From: Capsicum annuum
Taxonomy: Eukaryota; Streptophyta; Magnoliopsida; Solanales; Solanaceae
DNA length: 64,000 nt
NCBI RefSeq assembly: GCF_002878395.1
Contig: NC_061120.1
Location: 111,501,307-111,565,306, forward strand
Reading direction: 5' to 3'
Part shown: in pieces, positions 11,241 through 22,790 of the stretch
Position numbering within the stretch: position 1 is the stretch's first letter
How the letters are laid out: the number at the start of each line of letters is the position of its first letter
Made by a program: the position numbers and the translations under genes
Notes under the pieces: generated by a model
Seen by the model: only the letters and a program-made list of their open reading frames with translations
Databases searched by the model: none
What the model was told of the DNA's origin: nothing

Positions 11241-11279
11241 TTGAGTTTTAGTGTTGGTGATTGAATTTTCCTTTGAGTT

Positions 11280-11640
11280 TTGTCCATGAAGTATGTGATG
11301 CATTTTGGGAAGAGGGGCAAGCTTAGCCCCAGGTATATCGACCCATTTGAGATTCTTCGGACTGCCAAGCATATGGTTTATGAGTTGGCCTTTCCCCCAG
11401 ATTTATCAGCTATTCATCTAGTTTTTCATATGTCCATGCTTTGCCGTTACATACCGCATGAGTCTTATGCCATTTGTTGGGATTCGGTTCAATTACATGA
11501 GAGGTTGTCCTTTGTCGAGGATCCTGTCTCCCTCTTGGGTAGGAATGTTAGGAGGTTCCATTCTTGAGTTATTCCAGTGGATAAGATCCAATGAAAGCAT
11601 CGACCGGTAGATGAGGTACTTTTTAGGTCAAGTCTGATAT
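11280..11640 (+). pseudogene. Integrase C-terminal domain with chromodomain-like tail
   Basis: The block GKRGKLSPRYIDPFEILR matches the GPY/F module of Ty3/gypsy integrases. AIHLVFHMSMLCRYIPHESY follows, then WDSVQLHERLSFVEDPVSLL and, past a TGA, VIPVDKIQxKHRPVDE, the chromoviral C-terminal motif typical of Tekay elements, which in live elements steers insertion into heterochromatin. Open from 11,280 to 11,567. This is the best preserved coding segment of the element. Confidence 0.88.
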
Positions 11641-11700
11641 GCGTAGTTCTTATCCCTGTCTTTTTATTGATTCAGGTATTTTCTTTCCCTTTAGTTTGAG

Positions 11701-11749
11701 TATGAACTAGATTTTTAGTGGTATGAACTAGATTTTTAGTGGTTGATGA
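11701..11749 (+). other. Polypurine-tract region with a 21-bp tandem duplication
   Basis: The 21-bp unit TATGAACTAGATTTTTAGTGG occurs twice in a row (11,701-11,721 and 11,722-11,742), directly before the 3' LTR. Related elements have an AGTGGGGGA-type polypurine tract here. Confidence 0.6.
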
Positions 11750-14504
11750 TATAACGAATTGAATTTTGATAATTTATGTAAAATATGTAATTCTATGTAA
11801 TTTGACTATTTTACCCTTCCCCGATGTTGCTTTTTGGTATTACTGGAGTATGGGGGTGATTGGCACAGTTTCCAATGCATTTTTAGGGTGTTTTATGCAA
11901 TATTATAGTTTTGGGTTGGTTTGAGAGTCTTATAGTTGACTTTGGTAAACATTTTTAATCTATGAGTCAGATGGCAAAATGGACTATGCCAACAAATCGA
12001 AAACATCAATTTTAGGTTGATAACATAGTTAGTGTGGTTTTATGGCTTTTAAATATCATTTCGCCCATCTATTCAAAAAGTTGTAAAATTAGGTTTCATG
12101 AGTCAACTTTGTGAAAAAGACGTCTTTTCAAAAATATGATATCGCCATTGACTCCGGAGCATCGAATTTGATAGGGTAGCATAGTTTGTTTGCATTCACA
12201 GGGTTTTCAATGAATGCCGAGGGGTTCGTGGAGACTTGGGACTTTCCAAGTCTCCAGCTGGTGCGGGTGTCATCGCTATAGCAAGAAACTAGTTGCGAAC
12301 ATGATTTGAAACATAAGGCGTGAAGTGGCGCGTATGCGACATCTAGGCCACGATCCTGAGTGTCGCATACATGAAATTTGGGTCACGATCATGAGTCCAG
12401 CATACGCGAGGACCAAGTCACATACGTAATTCTTGGACCCTATATATACCTGGTTTTTTGTTATTTTTAACAATTTTTCAGACTTGGATCTTAGGGTTTT
12501 GTGACTTTGAGAAATTTCTTCCACTATTACGCTTCGATAACCTCCATAACACCTACTTAAAGTATATTTTCCAAATTTTATCGTGTAATTCTTATTTAAA
12601 ACATAGATTAAAAGGAAAAAATTGAGGATTTTGACCTGTAAGACCTAAAAATAATAATTTTCTGATATAAACCTTAATTTCAATCTGATTTCACTTTGAT
12701 GAGTTTCTAATCTTATAATTTTCACATTTCTTTCGATTTCATCTTCTAAAAAACTTCAATTCTCGATTTTAAAATGAATTTTGAGGATTTCTGTTAGTAA
12801 AGCTTTAACATAATTTTTCTTCAATTTGGACCCTTTTTTAAACTCGTTGTCTATTGGGTTTTTAGCTTTAGACTCATAAAGATATGGAGAAAATGTTTCA
12901 GAAACAAAGTTACAATTTTTACCTTTGCTTTTTGAAAATGCATTTTGGGGGTCCATTTTGACCACGACTTGAAAATAGGCAATATGGATACCATTGGCTT
13001 TCTTTTGATGCATAGATTATATATTCCTATGTCATAGTTGATTCCGAGTCCGTTCTTGAGGAGTAAAGCTTTGGATTGAAGGATTGCAGACCGGTTTTCG
13101 ACATTCAAAGTAGGTTATGGCTTAACTTTTTTAGACTAAGTTGGGTAGCTAATCTTGATAGAAAATCATGTTAAGAGTGTGGGAACTAAGCATGAAAATG
13201 GCGATATTTATAGTGTTATGCCCGTGTGAGGTCATGTATATTGATGTTATTTGGTGGTTTTTAGAAAATTATTTGTTATGTGTGATAGTGTAGGGTCCTA
13301 CATGATACTATTGGCCATGTGTATGTGAAATTAGTTGTATTTTGTTGGTGAAAAAGCCTAATATCGTATCAATGGTGTTTATAATTGTATTCCACTCTCG
13401 TGGCATATGGTTTATGTTGGCATTCATGAATGGTGTGAAGTATTGAGCGGATTATTGGCTCACTTGGTTGGTTTATTATTTTGATATTGAAACACTCATT
13501 CTGGTTTGTTGTGAGCATTACATCCTCATATCATACACATTCATCAAACGTTGGTACCATCGTGGAAATACTGGCTTTTTCTGATAGAAAATATGACAAC
13601 TTAAAAAACCCTCTACCAAAGGATGTGCTGGAAAGGTGATATGGATATTGGCAATGGATGTTGATTGTCTACAAATTGGTGAGACCCCTATGGGTCCTAA
13701 GTGGAGAATCTTTAGCTCTGTAGGTTGTATCATCATCATTAGAATTAGAATCATCATCCCCCTTTCATTTGTATTTACTAGAACATTTGTGTGATGTATT
13801 ATTTTTCTTGATATAATACCTACCTATGTACATTGTTTCCTTCGTATTTGTTTGTGTGATACCTATATACTTGTACTTACCTTTCGTATTATTATGGTGT
13901 ATGTAAATATTATAGAACTGTTAGTAGAGACGGTGTGGGCTACCATTTAGGATATTTTTTTTATTGCAGGTGACGTGCCCTTAGTGTATATTTTGTATGC
14001 TTTATTTTCTACTTTGCTCAGTTGGCCTATGACACTTACTAAGTGGAAGTGGACCATACTCATCCCTTCTGTGCCCTTTAGGTACAGATTCAAGTTTGAG
14101 TATACCTAACAGTGGTTGACATTGGGCGATACTTTGGAGTTTTTTGAGGTAGTGGATGGATTCTTGCTTCCAAAGTCTATTCCAAGTTTTCTTTATTTAG
14201 ACTGTGTCTTTATTTTCCATTGAGAGACAAAGTTGTTCCTATTTGGATATCCTATGTATTTTTTATCTCGAGTTGTACTACTCAGTTCTAATATCTTGAC
14301 ACTAGGTTTTGGGATTATGGTATGATATCATTTGGTTATGTTCTTCTGCTTTTATTAAATAGGGTGGTTCAGTTTTGTTCTCGATGCCTTACTTTGGGTG
14401 ACCACCATTATTTTTCCCTTTTGTATTAGTTTGTGTGATAGGCTTACTTGTCAAGGCTTGTCGCGATGAGTGTTATTATGACCCTTAGTTTTTGGGTCGT
14501 GATA
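11750..14504 (+). repeat. 3' LTR of the Tekay-like element (family A)
   Basis: Begins TATAACGAATTG (TG changed to TA by a G-to-A step) and ends GGTCGTGATA. It aligns from end to end with the 5' LTR. A TATA-like CTATATATACC lies at about 12,440. The block just before it, 12,240-12,430, is a cluster of imperfect CGTATGCGAC / GTCGCATAC / CACGATC words and differs strongly from the same part of the 5' LTR. GAGTG follows at 14,505. Confidence 0.9.
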
Positions 14505-15950
14505 GAGTGCTCAGTTGATATTGATTCAAGGTCACTCACATCCGACCAAATTGTTGGTCGAGCTTCTTGATCACAGTAGCATGTGATTCCACTTCATATG
14601 TTAAACCTGAAATGTTTTACTTAATCTCATTAAGCTAACTTTCTTGACTTTTCAAACCCTTAACCATCTTAGTAAGCAACGCCTACTTCCTTGGCTCAGT
14701 GTCACGGCTCCTTGGTTGATCATATGCACCACTCTTCTCCTTATATTACTCCTTACATCTCTATTCACTATCTCTTTCTCTGCTCCGATCCCTGTATCTA
14801 TCCCCATAGTAGTTTCAACCTTGGTTCCCTTGCCTCAAGTTCAAAGCATCTTAAGCAGACCCTTGTCCCTTGTCTCAAAAACCCACCAAATCTCTATATA
14901 GGTACTTCGCCTCTTCATCCATATCAGAATAATATGACCTAGAAGCTTTACCTTGTGAGCCCACATTATTCACCTTCTCAGAATTCATAGTTGCAAACTA
15001 TTTTGTTAGTAACCCAATCTTTGTCCTCAGTTACGCAACCTTCTGAGCCACCGAATCATTTACAAATCTATGTTTTCTAGAAGCACCAATGCCATAAGTA
15101 CCAACACCTCATTCTACCTCCCTAGTATGCCATCCTCGGTTTGTAAGAGATATCTGATCTAAGATTTCTGATGCTACTTCCCATCGTAGGTTCATGAATG
15201 CTACATCAGTAATAGTATCCGTCATGCTTTGAAATTGGCATTCATGGCATGATAGAAAATCTCTAGTAGATTCCTCCTTGAAACTCTATTATTAGGCACC
15301 ATCATCAAATCTTCTTAAATATAGTTACCTGGAATTATAGATCTCGTCTTTCAATTGCAACATTCTGGCAGGATAGAAGAAACAGTCTAAGAACTACTTC
15401 GACAACTCATTACAAGTAGTAATGGACCCATGAGGTAGTTCCCCTAACCATAATTCCATTTCACTAGTTAGAGAGAATTAGAACAACGTGGGGCTCAACG
15501 CTTCCTGATCCACCCCAAGTATGTTATATGAAGTGCAAATTCCAACTAAATTTATGAGGCACATGTTTTTATCATCATCAATCGACAGGACAACACACAC
15601 ACCTTTGGAATTTATAAACTGATCATAGAACTAGTAATGTCGAACTTTACTCCTAGGGGAAAAGTAGGAGGAATGATAGATCCTGTCACAATAGGTTATA
15701 CATACCCTATGTCTATATTTGGATCTCCATATGAAGGCAAATAATGAAAAATAAGTGGTATTGGAGGTCTATTTCTTCTACCTCTGTTGAGTTCTTTTCG
15801 ATGATCAGCTTTTTGCCTTTGTCTCACTCTCTCTTCCTCTTGACATATTCATTGGACAACCTCATTATCCCTCCTTGCATTTGCTTTCTCTAATAACCAT
15901 ACAATAGTTTTTGCGGCAGTCTCCTAAAGAGGTAGGGGAGGCAAGTCCTG
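14505..15950 (-). pseudogene. Gag relic of the Athila/Tat-like element
   Basis: On the minus strand about 15,480-15,290 gives the retrotransposon gag core: MELWLGELPHGSITT, NELSK, and ARMLQLKDEIYNSR, interrupted by stops. These match the capsid blocks of Athila/Tat elements (NWLxxLPxGSIxTW...KxxxLRxEIxxF). From about 15,280 to 14,510 lies the poorly conserved C-terminal gag region, which continues across the Tekay-like insertion at 2,155. No intact ORF remains. The plus-strand open stretches at 14,644-14,942 have no recognisable product and are judged chance. Confidence 0.75.
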
Positions 15951-16070
15951 TGGATTATAGTGAGGCAGCCCATGATGACTTCACGACCATGTTGTGACAT
16001 GTTACAAGAATAATAGAAATGTAAAAACCAAAAACTCAACAACTTTAATCAATAAATCCACTATCGTATT

Positions 16071-16087
16071 CTTTGGCAATGACACCA
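16071..16087 (-). other. Primer-binding site of the Athila/Tat-like element, tRNA-Asp type
   Basis: Minus strand reads TGGTGTCATTGCCAAAG, close to the TGGCGCCGTTGCCGGGG primer site of Athila/Tat elements (complement of the tRNA-Asp 3' end). All four changes are C-to-T or G-to-A. It lies five bases downstream of the LTR end at 16,093. Confidence 0.75.
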
Positions 16088-16092
16088 AAATT

Positions 16093-17640
16093 TGGTGTCA
16101 CCCAAACTATAATCTCCAAGAAAATATAATGCGACCATTGTCAAATTATAGTAAACGATTTAGGTTGGGTTTGATCCCATAGGGAATAGGTCACATTTGT
16201 CTATCGAACTTGCTAAAGTAGCTAGAATTGTAGAAAAGTAAGTGGGAGGAATTTGCATTAACCAGTAAAAAGTAACAAGTCTTGATTTCCTTCGGTTGTA
16301 ATCAATCTGAGATGAACACTAGGACTATGTTCCCCTTGGCTTCCTAACTCCATAGGTTCCATGTGCTCAATTTGACTACCTACTATCCACCCATTCAGAA
16401 TATGACAATTTAGGTATTACCAACCATCTTGTGAATGCTTTGATAAATCTCAGCCTTTACCTTGTGAGTCTCAGGGTGTCTCCTTACTAACCATTGTATT
16501 TGATCCCAGTTCAACTATTAACTTTTGGGTATAAAGTTATTAGACGAGGATTGATAGCCTTGAAACACTATTTTAATGTTTTTTTCCCAATCTCAATCTC
16601 TTTTGTGAAGATGATCTCAAATATAGGTGGGTTCTCAGTGATTTCCATCGCTAAGAAAATAATTAGACTGAAGAATATCATAATGCAAGTGTGAAAATGA
16701 TCTAGAAGTATCTCACACTTCCCCCTACTGTGTTATTATGCCAGAGTTCTCATAACCCTAGCTAAGGGATTTAGCTACTTATAGTAGCAAGGAAAACCAT
16801 GGAATTTAATAAAGAAAGCATATAAGTAATCTTAAAATAATGGAAGAATAAAACCCAAAGTCCCAAATCAATTAACCAACCAAAAACCAATAACACAAGA
16901 ATTCCAAGATCAAAAGTCTATCTTGAAATCATTATACGTTTGTGAATAATATGAGTGCATAAACTGATTAAAACATGTCAAAATAGTATTTATAGAGTAT
17001 ATAAAAACTCTAGAAATCTAAACCAAAACATACAGGTAAAACTAAGTCGGTGGCCACTTATGGTGCCATACAGGTAAAACTATGTTAGTGGCCACTTACG
17101 ATGTCACTTACAGGCCGCAGGTGGTACCTACTCCTCTAGGTGGACTTTGTAAGTCGTAGTCTTTATCAAAGATATAGAAATTGTTTTTCACTGGTACCTA
17201 CGGGGCATAGGTGGAAACTATGTCAAGTAGGTGCCTCGTCGTAGGTACAAGAAGACTCTTCTAAAATCACCTTCTCTAAACTTAAATTCTCCAACACTTA
17301 CACTTGTACCTACGGCGTCATGGGTGGGATATATGGTGTCATAGGTGGTACCTATGGGCCGTAGGTAACTCCTCATAACTAGCAGTCAACACTACAACAT
17401 TCTGATTCTCTGAAGTTTTTTCTCAAAGACCTATGACAGGCAACTTATAGGTTTTAGGTGGGACCTATGCCATGTAAGTGGCATCATATATTGGCCTATC
17501 TGCAATTTTATCTCTTGTTCTTTATTTTATGCTCCAAAAAATAGACAAAAAAAATACATCATATATACCAAAACAAGCCCAAGTAGTTGCATGTTTTCCA
17601 GTTTTAAGCATTGAAAGTGTCATGAAACCATGGCATATCA
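16093..17640 (-). repeat. 5' LTR of the Athila/Tat-like element (outer limit inferred)
   Basis: On the minus strand this begins near TGATATGCCATGG (about 17,638) and ends GGGTGACACCA at 16,093, just before the primer site. The outer limit is set where the gag text of the next element stops making sense (about 17,645), so it is uncertain by tens of bases. A TATA-like CTATAAATACT lies at 16,987-16,997. Upstream of it, 17,040-17,470 is packed with imperfect repeats of CCTACGGGCCGTAGGTGG-type words. Confidence 0.6.
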
Positions 17641-17930
17641 TTGTTCTACCCTGCCCCTGACCTATAGATCAACCCCAGCCTCTAATCAAAACTCTAGTAG
17701 TGGGCTTAGGGTCCTGGTCCCCAGCACCCACACCTCGCACCCTAGCCATTTGAGTAAAGAGTGAACCAATAAATATTAAAACCCAGTTTAGACGGAAATG
17801 GATAAAAAAATGAGATTTTTCCCTAACGATGCTTTGTGGCCTCCCAAAGATAAGATACAGACATCTTGATATCAATATGCGGGACTCTAGTAAACATTGG
17901 CTCTAGTACTAACAGTACCAGTGAAACCTA

Positions 17931-17943
17931 GGCTCTGAAACCA
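17931..17943 (-). other. Primer-binding site, tRNA-Met type
   Basis: Minus strand TGGTTTCAGAGCC, one base from TGGTATCAGAGCC, three bases after the LTR end. Confidence 0.8.
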
Positions 17944-17946
17944 AGT

Positions 17947-19735
17947 TATCATGACCCGATTTTTCAAGTCATGATGGTGCCTATCTTATCCCACTAGTAG
18001 GCAAGTCAAGCCATAGCCCAGAATAATAGGTAACGAGCTAACGGGCAGAAACAAAAAAAAAACCACATTAAATGTTAACAGTTGTAATAATAAGAAAAAA
18101 TAGAAAGGAAACATAAAAGCATATCACACGAGAAAGGAAAAAAACCAAAATATACAAATGAATCCCTCCCAAGACCTAGTAAGGTCGGTACTGGAGCCAT
18201 TACTTAACGATACCCAAAGCACTAGGCAGAAACCAAAACATACATAATTTATACAGGTAGTCTTGAGTACAAAGACTAAACTAGAATAGATAGAGGAGGA
18301 TCAACCTTGGACGACATCAACTTCACCCTGTTCCAAATTAGTACTGGAAAACAAGAATCACATCAACATTGGCTGCTAGTACTCAGAAGGGTAAAGATGC
18401 AAAAGTGTAGTAGGAGTACCAAAGCAATGGGTACTCTATAGGAATCATCAGCTTACTGATCTCAATAAAGAAAAAGTATAACTAAAATACGAGAGTGTAG
18501 TCTAAGTCAATAGTAAATCTAGAAACAAAGGTAAAAAACTATTGAGCTAAGCAAATAAGATAAATGAATAAGTAAAAGCAATACAAAAAGATAAATAATG
18601 TATTAATAAAAGGCAAACCAAACATAACCTAACTGGGCCTCCAAAATCCCGGTAGGCACACTGAAGAAGACAATTAACCTGACCATGCCCCCATAAGCTG
18701 GTGTAATACACAAGAAGTAATTTAAAGAAAATTTAAATAGTACATAACTAAACCAATTGCATAAAACCATAGTAGTCATCCAGATATGCACCGAGCTCAA
18801 ACCAACACCAATGGGTAGTAACGAGAGGCCAGACACCGAGCTTGAACCAATAGTGGTGGATAATAACAAGAGTTGATATGTCAGATTCAAATTGAAAATA
18901 GTGAGTAATAATGAGAGGCCATGTATATGATATACAACAGAACACATAATTATATGCAAGACCCAAACCGAAACTCAGAGGAACCACAACTCTAAAAACA
19001 ACAGTAATAGTACTAAAACTCCCAAATAATATCATAACTAGATAAAAGACTCAAACCGAAATATATATTAACTATATCAAACTGCAAAAGTAAAACTCAA
19101 ACCATATCGTACCAATGCAAAACTGGTGTCAAATTTCACAAATGAAAGAAATAAAGTATAAGTTGACCCTAAAACATAATTAAAAGACATTTAAAATAAC
19201 CATGTCTAACTTAGTTAAAAAGGGATGAATCCAAAGTTTTGCAACTTAACACCACATCCTAAGCTCATAAATACTACATCATACTAAAAGATAACAAACC
19301 CAAAATTTACTGGAACAGGGTTCTAACTAGATAAATAAGGCATGATATATATATATATATATCAAACGATATGCAAATTACAACTATCTTTCCAAAACTA
19401 GAATAATAGTATACAATTACCATAAATAATCTTAATCTAATTATAGGGTAAGCCTAGCCAACCTGGACACTAAAGCAAAATTGTCTCTTTGAGAAACCTT
19501 AGAATAAAGCTCCACTAGAACACGAGCTGGAACAATGAGATATAGGTAGTTAATTTATTTTGTTCCATTTTTTTGGTGACCAAATAATGCGTAAAAATAA
19601 CTGTTTCCATATGCCTCTACTTAATACTTCACACTATATGTTGTGTGGAACCACCAGTTTGTATGTGTAACTCTAGAATGAACATAATGACAATATTTGT
19701 GTAGGAAACAAAACACATTCAAATGATATATAAAG

Positions 19736-19815
<80 letters not shown>

Positions 19816-20413
19816 TACCTAACGTACATAGATAATCTTACATAAACTGCCTAACAACATGGAAATTTTTCATAATTTGACACCGTTTTGGATAAGTGTC
19901 ATCCATTAGGAAAATTGATGCTTAGTTGTTGCATCCATCAATCCACATAGATGTTGGGTGGCAACAATAAGTTTATTATTTTATCAAACTATGTATGCCC
20001 TCGGGAATTGCATAGGTTCATGGTAAAATAATTATCATATTTTGAATATACCATAATAAATAGAAAACTATTTCTAATAAAATTTCTATTATATAATAAT
20101 AATATTATAACATATCTAGATCCACTATATCTATTTAAAATATTAATAAGTTAGAAGACTATTATAAGGAAATATAGATATATCATAAGAAAAGAATTTT
20201 ATAATAATATTTTAGAAAGGTAATTGACTACATCATCTTACCAAATTATAATTTAATTTAAATATCTTACAACTAACTCAGTATAAATAAACTTCTCAAA
20301 TAGACTGCCTGAAAACTGAACTGTCAGTTCCAGCAAGTCATAAATAACTTGGAACAGTTATAGAAAAGCTCTAAATATCAAGAACACAGGAAATGACAAG
20401 GAGGGTCATTACA
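17947..20413 (-). repeat. Minus-strand LTR, 2.47 kb
   Basis: Minus strand starts TGTAATGACCC (20,413) and ends CGGGTCATGATA (17,947), the terminal inverted pattern of the Tekay-type LTRs in this window. It is followed by a primer site, so it is a 5' LTR, not a solo copy. It contains a long TA microsatellite (19,740-19,813). Confidence 0.8.
19740..19813. repeat. (TA)n microsatellite, about 37 units
   Basis: An uninterrupted run of alternating T and A inside the minus-strand LTR. Shorter TA runs occur at 19,348-19,362, 27,671-27,701, 33,427-33,448 and 33,620-33,656, also inside LTRs. Confidence 0.97.
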
Positions 20414-20641
20414 TGATGCTGGACCATCACTATAAAAAGCATTTAATGCTAGAAACTAGGCTTTAAGAATTTCATTCTCACCAAAATATCTTGTCTCAAG
20501 CCTATCCAAATTGCTAATGTATGTCTTCTGAGTTCGAATGTCTTGACAGGTAACAATCTCTTTTCTTATATTTTTTTGTGCTATCTTTTCCTTTCTTCTT
20601 TAGTAGGTAGACTTCAAAAAAGTAAAATTCATGAAGGGCCG
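20414..20641. other. Leader-like sequence of unknown origin
   Basis: No coding match. On the plus strand there is a TATA-like CTATAAAAAGC at about 20,429 and a GACAGGTAAC resembling a splice donor near 20,545, followed by pyrimidine-rich sequence. It could be a retroelement leader or LTR piece leading into the repeat field that follows. I cannot assign it. Confidence 0.35.
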
Positions 20642-21560
20642 ACTTAAGGTGTGAGGGGTAACTTTGTCTAAAACATCTTAAGATCGATCAATTCAATTTC
20701 AAGTTTGGCATCTATACAATAGTCTGCTTAGGGTGCGAGAGTTTAACTTTGCCTCCAACACCTTAAGACTCGACCAATTTGACTTCAATTTTGGCGTCCT
20801 TGCAAAAACTTACTTAAGTTGTGCTATTTTAACTTCACTCTAGCAACTTAAGACCAAACCAATTTAGCTTCAAGTTTGGCAACTATGCAACAAGTGACTT
20901 AAGGTGAGACAGTTTATCTTTTCACCAAACACCTTAAGACCCAACCAACTCGGCTTCAAGTATTGTGACTTTGTAATAATTGACTTAAGGTGTGAGTATT
21001 TAACTTCGCCTATATACACCTTAAAACCAACTTTTTTTATTTCAAGTTTGGTTGCTTTAAAAGAAAAATTTGTAAAAATGTTAGCTTAGGATGCAAAGGG
21101 ACAAATTTTGTCCACTCTAAGGCATAAAAATTTTGAGATTCTTTTAATGATAAATTTGTGAAAGACCATCTTTAAGGTGCATAGGGAAAAATTTTGTCCA
21201 CTTTAAGGCATGAAGATTTATAGATCCTTATAAGGATAAACAAATGAAAGGCCAACTTAAAGTGCAAAGCGACAAATTTAATCCACTTTTAAGACATGCA
21301 GATTTATAGATACTTATAAGGATAAATATGTGAAAAGGCTAGCTTAAGGTACAAAGGGACAAAATTGGTCCACCTTAAGGCATGGAGATTTATAAGTCCT
21401 TTTAAGGATAAAGTTGTGAAAAGGCCAACATAAAGTTCAAAGGGAAAATCTTTATCCACTTTAAGGCATGGGCATTTATAGATTCTTTTAAGAAAGAATC
21501 TATAAAAAGGCCAACTTATGGTGAAAAGAGACAATTTTTTTCCATCTTAAGGTGTGAAAT
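20642..21560. repeat. Tandem array of about 85-bp units, first part
   Basis: About ten to eleven imperfect units of 84-90 bp in two sub-families. The first five (20,642-21,072) each open with CTTAAGGTGTGAG-like sequence and have AACACCTTAAGAC about 35 bp later, so each unit holds an inverted CTTAAGGTG/CACCTTAAG pair. The next five to six (about 21,082-21,560) share GCAAAGGGACAAATTTTGTCC and CTTTAAGGCATG. No ORF runs through them. Confidence 0.85.
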
Positions 21561-22790
21561 TTAGAAAGCCTCAACTTGAAAATTTGGAGCTTTTGGCAGA
21601 TTCAACTTGTAAACTTAGCGAATTTGGATACTTCATCTTGAAAAATTAGCATATTTAGAGACTTCAACTTGCAAACTTGATGGATTTGATGACCTCAAAC
21701 TTGCGCACTTGGCAACTTTGACGACTCTAACTTATAGAATTGGTATATTTAAGATTTTATTTTCCATAATTACTAAAGTTTGAGAACTTATAGATGTGGT
21801 GAACTTGATACTTCGATGTCATAAATTAGGTGAATCTTAACTTTAACCTTAACACTTGGTAGATTTTTATCTTCATATTTAAGCATTCAAAATCTCATTA
21901 AAGAAGCTTATTTTTTAAGGATTTTCCTTCCATTGAGCCATGAATATTTGGTGCAAGTCCAAAGTTTGATTAAAATACTTGCAGATATAAATTTCATATG
22001 ATGGATGAAGTGGGAACATTTTTTTCAACACTCATACGACTGAACTTAGAATGAACTCTAAGTGACTACATACCTCGATGAAGAGGATAAAGTTATAACA
22101 TAGTTTTCGTTATTTAGCTCAAATTTGAGATTCTTTATAACTTTAAGACTTGTCTTAAATTTGTAAAGATTTGAAACTTGAATTTGAAAAGTTTCATATC
22201 TGGAAGATTTAACTCAAATTTAAAGAGCTTTGTAATGTACAGTTTATGCTAGTGTTTCAAGGAACATTTTAACTTGAAGATGTACCAAAAGATTTAAGAA
22301 CTTTTGATATACAGTTTAGGCTCGTGTTTTAAGGAGCACTTCAACTTGAAGATGTAGCTTAAATTTAAAGAACTTTTGACATACAATTTAAGTCCTACAT
22401 CAAAGAGAATTTTAAATTTAAGATGTATCTCAAATTTGAAGAGCTTTTGACTTATGATTTAGGCTCGTGTTTGATAGAGCATTTCAACTTAAATTTGTAC
22501 CAAAAATTTGAAGATCTTTTCACTTACAGTTTAGGCTTGTGCATTAAAAAGCATCTCTACTTTGAGATATAGCTCAAACTTGAAGAGATTTTGATGTATA
22601 AGTTAGGCCCATGCATTTAAGAGCATTTTAACTTGAGATTTATCTTGGATTTAAAGAGCCTCATGATTTTAATTTTTGTTTTCAATTTGAGAAGCTCTAC
22701 GATATATATTTTAAGCTCGTACATCAAGGATTATTTTAACTTGCAGTTTATATTCCTGCATTGAGGAGTGTCAAGATACATAGACTCTTC
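21561..22790. repeat. Tandem array, second part (about 42-bp and about 82-bp units)
   Basis: From 21,561 to about 21,790 a shorter unit of roughly 38-43 bp recurs (CAACTTGCAAACTTG... with GGATTTG). After a less regular stretch, 22,218-22,790 carries six to seven units of about 80-86 bp built on GAGCTTTTGACATACAGTTTAGGCTCGTG and CATTTTAACTTGAAGATG (gapped consensus). The period matches the neighbouring array, about 85 bp or half of it, so the whole field probably has one origin. It abuts the Tat-type gag relic. Confidence 0.8.

Larger units (their letters stand above)
2156..14504 (+). mobile_element. Tekay/Del-like Ty3/gypsy retrotransposon, full-length but decayed
   Basis: Complete plus-strand element inserted into the Athila/Tat-like element: 5' LTR 2,156-4,917, tRNA-Met primer site 4,920-4,931, gag, protease, RT, RNase H, integrase with its C-terminal domain, polypurine region near 11,701-11,749 and 3' LTR 11,750-14,504. 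A solo LTR of another family (7,483-9,259) interrupts RT. The coding part has many stops, at least eight of them TAG where the family has CAG (glutamine). The LTRs align along their whole length but differ at many positions, so the insertion is old. Confidence 0.92.
17645..20413 (-). mobile_element. 5' end of a minus-strand Ty3/gypsy element (LTR, primer site, gag start)
   Basis: The LTR at 17,947-20,413 is followed on the minus strand by a tRNA-Met-type primer site (17,931-17,943), a short leader and the beginning of gag. The gag start at 17,749 reads MARVRGVGAGDQDPKP and continues into a G/R-rich stretch, typical of Tekay-like gag N-termini. It stops near 17,645, where the Athila/Tat-like LTR appears to begin. 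The simplest reading is that the latter element was inserted into this gag; its far junction and the rest of this element would be left of the window. Confidence 0.7.

Noticed and set aside
14644..14942. Overlapping plus-strand open stretches of 83-85 codons
   Set aside because: They are antisense to the poorly conserved C-terminal gag region and have no recognisable domain.
17391..17403. CACTAC at about 17,391 as a CACTA terminal repeat
   Set aside because: No subterminal repeats or partner end nearby; it lies inside the Athila/Tat-like LTR.
20642..22790. The tandem field as a centromeric satellite or CRISPR-like array
   Set aside because: Units vary greatly, there are no spacers, and the field is short and tied to a retroelement gag; plant nuclear context excludes CRISPR.
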